From assembly GCA_938083405.1 (NCBI GenBank), contig CALKCV010000271.1:1-5106 (forward strand): a DNA stretch of 5,106 bases, given 5' to 3'. The translations under genes were made by a program, and so were the position numbers. Below are positions 1 through 5,047 of the stretch, piece after piece (position 1 is the first letter of the stretch; every line of letters begins with the position of its first letter). This DNA is from an uncultured Microcoleaceae cyanobacterium (GTDB lineage: Bacteria; Cyanobacteriota; Cyanobacteriia; Cyanobacteriales; Microcoleaceae). The notes under the pieces were generated by a model. That model had not been told where the DNA came from and made no database searches. It was given only the letters and a program-made list of their open reading frames with translations.

Positions 1-830
1 ACCTTCCCAACCTCCCCATCTAGCTCGTCCGCCACGCTTTCATTAATCCAAGCATCCCCCACATGAGGCAAAACCTCCCGCTCGAAATACGAAGAAATAT
101 CCTCACTTAAAGGCACATTTTCCGTATCCTTTAACTGCGGGTCCGCCTCCGGTTTCCCCTTACCATCCCGGCAGATTTCCGCAGTCTCATCTCGTTGGGA
201 CAACGCAGAAATAATCGCCTTTTTCACCGTCGGTTTGAACTCAATACCAGCCTTCTTAATCCCCTTATTTAATACCTTAATAAAAGCAGGCCGCGACTTA
301 TATAAATCCCCCGGCAAACCCTCCAACATCCTGACAATTTGCCCTTGCAACTCCCGGAGCCCAGACTCTTCAGAAAGGCGATCGCCAAGGGTTGCGGACG
401 CAACATCGCCACTTCTAAAGCGTTCCATCACCAGGAACAACAAACCCGCCTCATCCAACTTTTTAATCGTATTAAAAAAGTCAAATTTTTCCAAAACATC
501 CCGCATATTATGGCTAAAACCGTTAATGTAAGCCTTAAGATTTTTAGCTAAATGGTCTTTATCCTCAAGTAAATTTTCAAAGTAGTATTTAGAAGTATTG
601 TAAAAAGCATAACCCGACTTTTGCCGCAAAATTTCATCGGGATTGGGCAGTTTTTTAAACCTTTCATAAGCATCTAAAACATCCTTTCTGCTATCCGCCA
701 AAACATAATCAATCCGTCGCAAAACCGTAAAAGGCCAAATAACATCCTTATATTTACCGCGATTAAAAGAATCGCGAATCAAATCCGCAATGCTAAAAAT
801 AAAATTAGCCTTTTCGCTGAAATTGTTCAT
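1..830 (-). CDS. hsdM: Type I restriction-modification DNA methyltransferase subunit M, catalytic core deleted (3' end off window)
   Basis: The 276 visible codons run without a stop from the ATG at 830 to the window edge. Residues 4-138 match the HsdM N-terminal helical domain: NFSEKANFIFSIADLIR, then WPFTVLRRIDYVL, a YNTSKYYFENLL block, YINGFSHNMRDVLEKF and LDEAGLLFLVMERF. Residues from about 155 onward match the C-terminal part of the same family: LPGDLYKSRPAFIKVLNK, SALSQRDETAEICRD, DTENVPLSEDISSYF and REVLPHVGDAWI. In family members a methyltransferase domain of roughly 300 residues lies between these parts, with the SAM-binding DPxxGSGG-type motif and the NPPY/F motif. Here only about 20 unassigned residues (139-160) separate them. 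HsdM normally methylates adenine as part of an HsdM2S complex; this copy should be unable to bind SAM or methylate. It could be a relic or a dead subunit that still contacts HsdS. No clear Shine-Dalgarno precedes the ATG, but the family match begins at residue 4. Family assignment is firm; loss of the core is read directly from the translation. Confidence 0.88.
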   Translation of the reverse strand, partial: MNNFSEKANFIFSIADLIRDSFNRGKYKDVIWPFTVLRRIDYVLADSRKDVLDAYERFKKLPNPDEILRQKSGYAFYNTSKYYFENLLEDKDHLAKNLKAYINGFSHNMRDVLEKFDFFNTIKKLDEAGLLFLVMERFRSGDVASATLGDRLSEESGLRELQGQIVRMLEGLPGDLYKSRPAFIKVLNKGIKKAGIEFKPTVKKAIISALSQRDETAEICRDGKGKPEADPQLKDTENVPLSEDISSYFEREVLPHVGDAWINESVADELDGEVGK

Positions 831-854
831 AGTTTAAAAATAGGTAATCTGCAA

Positions 855-957
855 GATAGCAATCCTAAATGCGTTAAGTTCCATTGGGGGCAAGAAACCC
901 GGTTTCTTTAAGAAACCGGGTTTCTAAGATATCGTGAATGCTGCACGGATTGCTATC
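855..957. repeat. Nested inverted-repeat element between hsdM and the transglutaminase gene
   Basis: An 11-bp inverted pair, GATAGCAATCC (855-865) and GGATTGCTATC (947-957), encloses a perfect 16-bp inverted repeat (893-908 and 910-925, one-base spacer) built from AGAAACCCGGTTTCTT. Each inner arm is itself nearly palindromic. The right outer arm directly abuts the stop codon of the transglutaminase gene at 958-960. The whole fills the 127-bp gap upstream of hsdM. Similar AGAAACCSGGTTTCT hairpins are, from memory, frequent between genes in filamentous cyanobacteria, so this is probably a dispersed repeat or miniature element. No U-tract follows the hairpin on the minus strand, so a standard intrinsic terminator is unlikely. 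Confidence 0.7.
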
Positions 958-1794
958 CTAAGAAATCGCGATCGCCCTCTCGCCCCGGAAATCCTTCTCC
1001 TCAGACTCCGATACCAAATCCACCGATAAATTCATTTGGTTGAGTTGTGCCGCACCGAAAAAAGTCGCAAAAGAAACATCCGCCGCATCCCGACCGGTGC
1101 TAATCCTGATAATGCCATCCAAAGGCACCAACCGAGTCGCATCGAACAGATACCAGCGATCGCCCAAAAACGCCTCAAAACAAGCATGAAAATCCGGCGG
1201 CTGTAACTTATAAGCATAAGCAGACACAAAACGGGCCGGAATATTCAAAGCGCGACAGAAAGCAATAGCCAAATGAGCGAAATCGCGACAAACTCCCGCT
1301 CTCTGGGTCGCCGTATCGTAAGCAGAAGTTTGCGAATTGCTGCTACCAGACAAATACTGCACCTTATCGTAGATCCAATTGCAAATAGCCGTAACCCGCG
1401 AATAGTCCGGCACCAAATCCCCAAACTCCGACATCGCCAAACCAAACAACAAATCCGACTGACAATAACGACTCGGATAGAGATAGTGCAAAGTGTCCGC
1501 AGGAAGTTCCGCCGGGGGAGTTTCGCGAATGCTATTAGGATCGCCCCAAAAATAAGACACCTCCACCGTGGCGCTATAAGAAATTTCAAAATTGCCCTCT
1601 GGGGCGTTGACTCGGAGGTAGCGATTTTGCTCGAAAAGACCCCTGTATTCCTCTGGAGATAGAGATGGTTTGATGTAAAGGTCTTCGCCCACAATTTTTT
1701 GAGCGTTATTCTCCACCGGCTGGATGTTAAATATTACGGGAGTCGGTTGCGAGAGAGTGTAGCCGAGTTGAGAGCGCAAATCAAATGTTTTCAT
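958..1794 (-). CDS. Transglutaminase-like cysteine protease-fold protein
   Basis: This is a 278-residue cytosolic protein with no signal peptide or membrane segment. Residues 1-95 form a beta-rich N-terminal region (with NRYLRVNAPEGNFEISYSAT) like that found before bacterial transglutaminase-like cores. The core, about 130-225, carries a complete Cys-His-Asp triad: C169 in RAGVCRDFAHLAIAFCRAL, H203 in DFHACFEAFL and D218 in RWYLFDATR. In bacteria such proteins are usually peptidases or amidases acting on isopeptide or peptide bonds, and true cross-linking is rare. The substrate is not visible here. The related bacterial genes often sit beside alpha-E and ATP-grasp domain genes; none is present in this window. 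The gene is divergent from the BrkB gene across 75 bp, and hsdM lies downstream on the same strand beyond a repeat element. The ATG at 1794 is the natural start because it begins the conserved N-terminal strand region; the Shine-Dalgarno is weak. Confidence 0.88.
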   Translation of the reverse strand: MKTFDLRSQLGYTLSQPTPVIFNIQPVENNAQKIVGEDLYIKPSLSPEEYRGLFEQNRYLRVNAPEGNFEISYSATVEVSYFWGDPNSIRETPPAELPADTLHYLYPSRYCQSDLLFGLAMSEFGDLVPDYSRVTAICNWIYDKVQYLSGSSNSQTSAYDTATQRAGVCRDFAHLAIAFCRALNIPARFVSAYAYKLQPPDFHACFEAFLGDRWYLFDATRLVPLDGIIRISTGRDAADVSFATFFGAAQLNQMNLSVDLVSESEEKDFRGERAIAIS

Positions 1795-1820
1795 AGTACC
1801 CTAGTAGTTGAGAGAATTAA

Positions 1821-1835
1821 GGCGCGCGTCGCGCC
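1821..1835. repeat. GC-rich inverted repeat in the divergent promoter gap
   Basis: GGCGCG-CGT-CGCGCC forms a 6-bp perfect inverted repeat in the 75-bp space between the divergent transglutaminase and BrkB genes. It stands out against AT-rich flanks. It could be an operator shared by both promoters, or a hairpin in the BrkB leader. No regulator is identifiable from the sequence. Confidence 0.4.
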
Positions 1836-1857
1836 CTCGATCAAATTAACACGCACT

Positions 1858-1861
1858 GGAG
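1858..1861 (+). promoter_or_regulatory. Ribosome binding site deciding the GTG start of the BrkB gene
   Basis: GGAG lies 8 nt before the GTG at 1870. The frame is open further upstream to an ATG at 1699, but that extension runs antisense through the start of the transglutaminase gene and adds 57 residues with no family resemblance. This site therefore supports the GTG start. Confidence 0.6.
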
Positions 1862-1869
1862 TTAAGACG

Positions 1870-2787
1870 GTGAATATCAAAACCCCTTTTTTACTGCTAA
1901 AAGAGACCTTTGCCCAATGGCAAAAAGATAAAGCGCCAGTTTTGGCAGCAGCATTAACTTATTATACCGTGTTTTCCATAGCCCCGTTATTAATTATTGC
2001 CATCGCGATCGCCGGCTTCATCTTCGGCGAAGAAGCTGCCCGAGGCCAACTGGTAGAAAGACTTGAAGCCGAAGTCGGCACCTCCGTTGCCGAAACCATC
2101 CAAATGCTCGTGACGAATATTTCCCGCCCCCAGTCGGGAATTATCGCCACAGTCTTAGGCGTTGCCACTATCTTCTGGGGCGCTTCGAGCATATTTACCC
2201 ATCTCAAAAACGCCCTCAATACTGTCTGGAACGTTTCTCTACCGCCAAAACGGGGAGTAATGGCATTCGTAGCAGACCGAGTATTGTCGTTATTTATGGT
2301 ATTGGGAGTAGGTTTTTTGCTTATTTTCTTTTTGACAGCTAGCGCCGTATTAGCTGCAGCTAACGAAATGTTGAGCGCTTGGCTTAATACCCCCGAAAGT
2401 TTGTGGCATCAAATCGATTTTCTCGTTTCTTTTTTAGTAATGATGGTTTTATTTGCCTGTATGTTTAAATTTCTTCCAGACGTAAAAATTGCCTGGGGCG
2501 ACGTTTGGATCGGGGCGGCAATTACAGCGCTCTTATTTACCATCGGTAAAATTTTAATCGGCTTTTATCTCGGTAAAAGTACGGTAGCTTCTGCTTACGG
2601 CATAGCCGGTTCTTTTGTAATCTTATTATTATGGATTAATTACTCGGCGCAAATCCTCTTTTTTGGGGCGGAATTTACCCAAGTTTGGGCTAACCGCTAC
2701 GGTTCGCGCATCGTCTATAAAGAAAGGGGTTATTTTAAAACCAAATCCCCAGAAGAAAAAGAAAAAGACCTCCCACCAAAGGAATAG
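1870..2787 (+). CDS. YihY/virulence factor BrkB family inner-membrane protein
   Basis: Starting at GTG 1870 the protein has 305 residues, typical of the family. It begins with the characteristic cytoplasmic FAQWQKDKAPVLAAALTYYT segment leading into the first membrane helix (about 24-52). Further hydrophobic helices lie at about 91-110, 138-163, 184-203, 211-233 and 243-270, giving six in all. Family landmarks include FSIAPLL near residue 37, WGASSIFTHLKNALNTVW (103-120) and the last-helix block LLLWINYSAQILFFGAEF. The C-terminal tail (284-305) is short, charged and lysine/glutamate rich. The molecular function of YihY/BrkB proteins is unsettled: the name comes from Bordetella serum-resistance work, and the old RNase BN label has been withdrawn. 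It probably acts in the cytoplasmic membrane, perhaps in envelope maintenance or transport. It stands alone, divergent from the transglutaminase gene, with no obvious intrinsic terminator after the TAG. Confidence 0.92.
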   Translation: MNIKTPFLLLKETFAQWQKDKAPVLAAALTYYTVFSIAPLLIIAIAIAGFIFGEEAARGQLVERLEAEVGTSVAETIQMLVTNISRPQSGIIATVLGVATIFWGASSIFTHLKNALNTVWNVSLPPKRGVMAFVADRVLSLFMVLGVGFLLIFFLTASAVLAAANEMLSAWLNTPESLWHQIDFLVSFLVMMVLFACMFKFLPDVKIAWGDVWIGAAITALLFTIGKILIGFYLGKSTVASAYGIAGSFVILLLWINYSAQILFFGAEFTQVWANRYGSRIVYKERGYFKTKSPEEKEKDLPPKE

Positions 2788-2840
2788 GAATTATCAAAAA
2801 TCGGGCAGGGAAAACAGACAATGGCGAGGGGTTAATTTCT

Positions 2841-2846
2841 TATAAT
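2841..2846 (+). promoter_or_regulatory. Possible sigma-70-type -10 box
   Basis: A perfect TATAAT hexamer is followed by purine-rich DNA, so a start near 2853 is plausible. The region around -35 offers only a weak GACAAT (2817-2822, 18-bp spacing). No gene starts within 400 bp downstream, so if active it would drive a noncoding RNA or a long leader. AT-rich DNA yields such boxes by chance. Confidence 0.3.
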
Positions 2847-3095
2847 TGGTGGGTATTGAACGGGATCGATCCTCATCAAAGGCTCCAGCCCGAGCAAAGT
2901 CTGTCTTCCGAGGGATGAAGAACTAAGCTGCCAAAGAAGATAATTCAAAACATCTAAACAACTACTTTCTCGCGGGGATCGAAGCCAAAGCAGGTTTATC
3001 GGTATTGGTAAAAGCTTGGGTTCGATTGTAATGCTCTAGTCTATTTTGCCAATTTCCCCTATTATTTATTTCTGGGAGAGGGCAAACAACAGACA

Positions 3096-3154
3096 AGAGG
3101 CTAAAACTAAAAAAAGCGGAAGGGCCATTAAGCCCAAAGCCCCTATTAGCCTCT
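3096..3154. repeat. Two-tier stem-loop in the intergenic region
   Basis: AGAGGCTAA (3096-3104) pairs perfectly with TTAGCCTCT (3146-3154). Inside it GGGC (3122-3125) pairs with GCCC (3132-3135) around a six-base loop. On the minus strand the inner hairpin is followed, six bases later, by seven Ts, so a weak terminator for leftward transcription is possible. On the plus strand it could be part of a structured leader. Confidence 0.4.
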
Positions 3155-3185
3155 GGAAACAACTAAGCATTATTGCCCGAAACTG

Positions 3186-3203
3186 CTGTGAGCTAAATCA
3201 CAG
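3186..3203. promoter_or_regulatory. CRP-type operator upstream of the fusion gene
   Basis: CTGTGA-GCTAAA-TCACAG matches the CRP consensus TGTGA-N6-TCACA exactly, with one further symmetric base pair on each side. Cyanobacterial cAMP receptor proteins of the SYCRP1 type bind this same consensus. The centre (3194.5) lies about 72 bp before a plausible start near 3267, set by the -10 at 3255-3260. That is close to the classical class I activating spacing near -71.5. The next gene starts at 3294 on the plus strand, which makes it the likely target. Confidence 0.6.
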
Positions 3204-3254
3204 ATTAAGACTTCGTAAATCCACATATTAGGGTGTGCTGAGTCATTGTATTAA

Positions 3255-3260
3255 TAAGAT
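3255..3260 (+). promoter_or_regulatory. Possible -10 box of the fusion gene
   Basis: TAAGAT, a four-of-six match to TATAAT, lies 33 bp before the ATG at 3294. No good -35 hexamer precedes it at 17 bp, as expected of an activator-dependent promoter, which fits the upstream CRP-type site. The overlapping TATTAA (3249-3254) is an alternative. Confidence 0.3.
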
Positions 3261-3280
3261 TAATCCGAGAAAGTAGAAGT

Positions 3281-3287
3281 AAGGAGG
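3281..3287 (+). promoter_or_regulatory. Strong Shine-Dalgarno of the fusion gene
   Basis: AAGGAGG, complementary to the 16S rRNA 3' end, lies six bases before the ATG at 3294. It fixes that start in preference to the in-frame ATG at 3303. It suggests efficient translation, unusual in a cyanobacterium where many genes lack a clear site. Confidence 0.75.
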
Positions 3288-3293
3288 TGTCCG

Positions 3294-4355
3294 ATGTACA
3301 CGATGAAATCGCAGCTAGCAGGCCCGCCAAGGGTCAATTCTGACGCAGAATTAATTAACTTGTGGCTGCGGCAACAAGCGCCCAATATGCGACGGTCTTA
3401 CTGCCAGACAGTCCAAACGTTCCAGCGTTTTGCCAAGAAACCATTGGCACGAGCGACCGGGGCAGACATCGAGGCCTTTGCCGCCGTCCTGCGCGATCGC
3501 TCTCGGACACCTCAACCTTATCTCGAAAGGCGACTGGAAGCAGTTCGCTCCCTGCTTAGATATGGACATAAAATCGGCTGGCTAGCCGACCCGTCGGAAG
3601 ACACAATGCCAGTAGAATTGCCTAGCCCGACTTCGGGCGATGGAAACCAGCAGTGGGAGTCCTATTTCTTGTCCTTTTTAGCTCTGCCTTTTCGCTCCCA
3701 ACTGGGTTTATCCGCCGGCGCGTTTTTCGCTGTAGGGGCGATCGCCGCCCAGATAGTTGGATTATTTACAGTGTCGGGGCCATCACCAGCCAAGTTGGGA
3801 GCAGAAACGGAAGGATGGCCAACGGAATCGGTGGCGACTATGCCAGCAATAGACCCCGGGATTAATAACAGGGATGACATTTATAATCCCAAAATCCGGG
3901 CATTTCTGGACACGATCTCCATCACCGAAGGAACAACGGGGCCTCTGGGCTATCGCACCCAGTACACCGGGAGCAAGTTTTCCGGCCCCATCGAGGAGCA
4001 TCCTAGAGAGATGAAATGTTCGATGAGTAACGGGCGCAAGCTTTGTTCCGATGCAGCCGGTCGCTATCAGTTCCTCAGCACCTCTTGGGACCATTTTGGG
4101 GAATATATAGGGGTAACTGAATTTACTCCTACTAACCAAGACCGAGTGGCTGTGGAATTAATTCGAGATAAGGGCGTTTTAGATGACATTTTAGAAGGGC
4201 GTTTGGAAACAGCTTTTCACGCATTGGCTCCCGTTTGGCCCTCGTTTGGCGAAAACAAACAAGCGGTACAAATGAAAATGACTTTTCTTTTAGACACTTA
4301 TCGGCAGAATTTAGAACGTTATACGGAATCAAAATTACCGAAGAAAAGACGTTAA
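3294..4355 (+). CDS. Membrane-anchored integrase core-binding domain / lambda-type endolysin (GH104) fusion
   Basis: This 353-residue protein has three parts. Residues 15-110 resemble the SAM-like N-terminal core-binding domain of tyrosine recombinases: SDAELINLWLRQQAP, RSYCQTVQTFQRFAKKPL, DIEAFAAVL, then LEAVRSLLRYGHKIGWL and the closing VELP. The recombinase catalytic domain (Arg-His-x-x-Arg-Tyr) is absent. A single membrane helix lies at about 137-160 after R134. Residues 198-342 match phage lambda endolysin R, a lytic transglycosylase: IRAFLDTISITEGT with the catalytic glutamate as E212, EHPRE (235-239), AAGRYQFLSTSWD (254-266), FTPTNQDRVAVELIRDKGVL (277-296) and the conserved W315. A cysteine pair (C242, C251) flanks a loop. 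The likely topology is DNA- or protein-binding domain inside, muralytic domain in the periplasm. The role is unknown: controlled peptidoglycan opening is the simplest inference, and recruitment of a phage-derived enzyme is possible. A CRP-type operator and a strong ribosome site precede it; the stop codon sits in a heptamer repeat. Confidence 0.85.
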   Translation: MYTMKSQLAGPPRVNSDAELINLWLRQQAPNMRRSYCQTVQTFQRFAKKPLARATGADIEAFAAVLRDRSRTPQPYLERRLEAVRSLLRYGHKIGWLADPSEDTMPVELPSPTSGDGNQQWESYFLSFLALPFRSQLGLSAGAFFAVGAIAAQIVGLFTVSGPSPAKLGAETEGWPTESVATMPAIDPGINNRDDIYNPKIRAFLDTISITEGTTGPLGYRTQYTGSKFSGPIEEHPREMKCSMSNGRKLCSDAAGRYQFLSTSWDHFGEYIGVTEFTPTNQDRVAVELIRDKGVLDDILEGRLETAFHALAPVWPSFGENKQAVQMKMTFLLDTYRQNLERYTESKLPKKRR

Positions 4356-4390
4356 TAATTAATAATTAATAATTAATAATTAATAATTAA
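4352..4390. repeat. Heptanucleotide tandem repeat (TTAATAA, 5.6 copies)
   Basis: Five exact TTAATAA units (4352-4386) plus a partial TTAA follow one another. The first unit contains the TAA stop of the fusion gene (4353-4355). Short tandemly repeated heptamers are a known hallmark of filamentous cyanobacterial genomes. Copy number is probably variable, and because the unit length is seven, any shift here falls after the stop and leaves the protein unchanged. Confidence 0.85.
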
Positions 4391-4426
4391 CAATTCTTTA
4401 AAGGAGAGGATTAATTATTAATTATT
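4375..4426. repeat. 16-bp inverted repeat made from heptamer units
   Basis: AATAATTAATAATTAA (4375-4390) is perfectly complementary to TTAATTATTAATTATT (4411-4426), with a 20-base loop between. The right arm is an inverted copy of the heptamer array just downstream of the fusion gene. The stem is all A/T, so it is weak as RNA and lacks a U-tract, but it could extrude in supercoiled DNA or protect an mRNA 3' end. Confidence 0.6.
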
Positions 4427-4535
4427 CGGGGATGGGTAATTAAGAATGACGTAATAAGTTCTGAAAAATAACGAAAAGCCATAAGAAAAGGAAGGTTAAG
4501 CGGGCAGTCAATTCGTAGTATTGCTATCGGATGAC

Positions 4536-4541
4536 AGGAGG
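4536..4541 (+). promoter_or_regulatory. Shine-Dalgarno of the TPR protein gene
   Basis: AGGAGG lies seven bases before the ATG at 4549. It lies inside the codons that would follow the earlier in-frame ATG at 4531, so the start is 4549 and not 4531. From 4549 the product begins with a well-formed signal peptide. Confidence 0.75.
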
Positions 4542-4548
4542 TTTAATT

Positions 4549-4935
4549 ATGAATATGGCATACAAAAAATTGGCAGCTTTAGGGTTAGTAACGGCGGTGG
4601 GTTTATTCGTACCATCGATGCCGGGGTTAGCTCAAATCAATACAGAAAGCGAAGCCGCAGAAGTAGAAACGGTAGAGGCATCCTATTTTCTGGATTTGGC
4701 AAATGTGGCATTGAGCGATCGCGACTACCAAAACGCGATTTACCAGGCAAATAAAGCCCTTCAATTAGAACCAGATTTAGCAAAGGTTTATTTACTTAGG
4801 GCGCGCGCCCAAGAAAAATTGGGTCGCTTCCAAGCAGCGATCGAAGATTTGTACGCGGCAGCCAAACTTTACGAGGAAGAAAATAACCAGGAAGGAGAGG
4901 CGATCGCTCGTCAAATGATTTTGGATATTCGTTAA
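4549..4935 (+). CDS. Small exported tetratricopeptide-repeat protein
   Basis: This 128-residue protein starts at ATG 4549. It has a typical signal peptide: lysines K6 and K7, a hydrophobic stretch LAALGLVTAVGLFV (about 8-21), and a probable cleavage site after PGLA at 28. After a short acidic linker come two TPR units. The first is at about 44-77 (ASYFLDLANVALSDRDYQNAIYQANKALQLEPD region), and the second at about 78-111 (AKVYLLRARAQEKLGRF and AAIEDLYAAAKLYEE). The consensus small and aromatic residues and the P75 turn are present. The last 15 residues continue as a helix. TPRs mediate protein-protein contact; the partner is not evident. It is likely periplasmic, and the lack of a lipobox cysteine argues against a lipoprotein. 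It lies downstream of the endolysin fusion but is separated by 193 bp with repeats, so co-transcription is uncertain. A hairpin terminator follows. Confidence 0.85.
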   Translation: MNMAYKKLAALGLVTAVGLFVPSMPGLAQINTESEAAEVETVEASYFLDLANVALSDRDYQNAIYQANKALQLEPDLAKVYLLRARAQEKLGRFQAAIEDLYAAAKLYEEENNQEGEAIARQMILDIR

Positions 4936-4979
4936 TAATTCAAACAACTCAATTGATTAAATTTGCATTTTCCCCCCCA

Positions 4980-5014
4980 TAGCCCTACTATTTACTGGTA
5001 GGGCTAATTGTTTT
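4980..5014 (+). terminator. Rho-independent-like terminator after the TPR gene
   Basis: TAGCCCTAC (4980-4988) pairs with GTAGGGCTA (4998-5006), a nine-base-pair GC-containing stem with a nine-base loop. It is followed by ATTGTTTT, an imperfect U-tract. It lies 44 bases past the TAA of the TPR gene, a good position for an intrinsic terminator. Confidence 0.7.
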
Positions 5015-5047
5015 GAGTGCGAATAGGGATCGGAGTAGGAAAAAATT

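Larger units (their letters stand above)
2788..3293. other. Long intergenic region without a convincing protein gene
   Basis: These 506 bp separate the BrkB gene from the integrase-endolysin fusion gene. The few short open frames lack ribosome sites and recognisable protein character. The left half contains a TATAAT box (2841-2846) followed by sequence that can form small stems. The middle has a two-tier stem-loop (3096-3154). The right end holds the promoter region of the next gene: a CRP-type palindrome (3186-3203), a possible -10 (3255-3260) and a strong Shine-Dalgarno (3281-3287). A small RNA or a long 5' leader would fit, but no known RNA family is recognised. Confidence 0.6.

Noticed and set aside
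235..551. Two plus-strand open frames opposite hsdM
   Set aside because: They are antisense shadows of a minus-strand frame with clear HsdM similarity over its whole length.
893..925. Intrinsic terminator for the transglutaminase gene
   Set aside because: The stem is strong, but on the minus strand it is followed by GCCCCCAATGG and not a T-run.
1699..1869. 57-residue N-terminal extension of the BrkB protein
   Set aside because: It lies antisense to the start of the transglutaminase gene and across the promoter gap. The GTG at 1870 has a good ribosome site and begins the family homology.
2663..2845. 60-codon plus-strand frame overlapping the end of the BrkB gene
   Set aside because: It overlaps the conserved last membrane helix of BrkB in another frame and shows only lysine-rich low-complexity sequence.
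2962..3162. 66-codon minus-strand open frame in the long intergenic region
   Set aside because: It starts with TTG, has no Shine-Dalgarno, no recognisable domain and unremarkable composition. It probably arises by chance.
3046..3231. 61-codon plus-strand open frame in the same region
   Set aside because: It has no ribosome site, reads through the CRP-type operator, and its product is basic and low in recognisable structure.
4352..4390. CRISPR-like array
   Set aside because: The unit is seven bases with no spacers; it is a simple tandem repeat.
4531..4548. Earlier ATG for the TPR protein
   Set aside because: The Shine-Dalgarno lies inside these codons, and starting at 4549 gives a canonical signal peptide.
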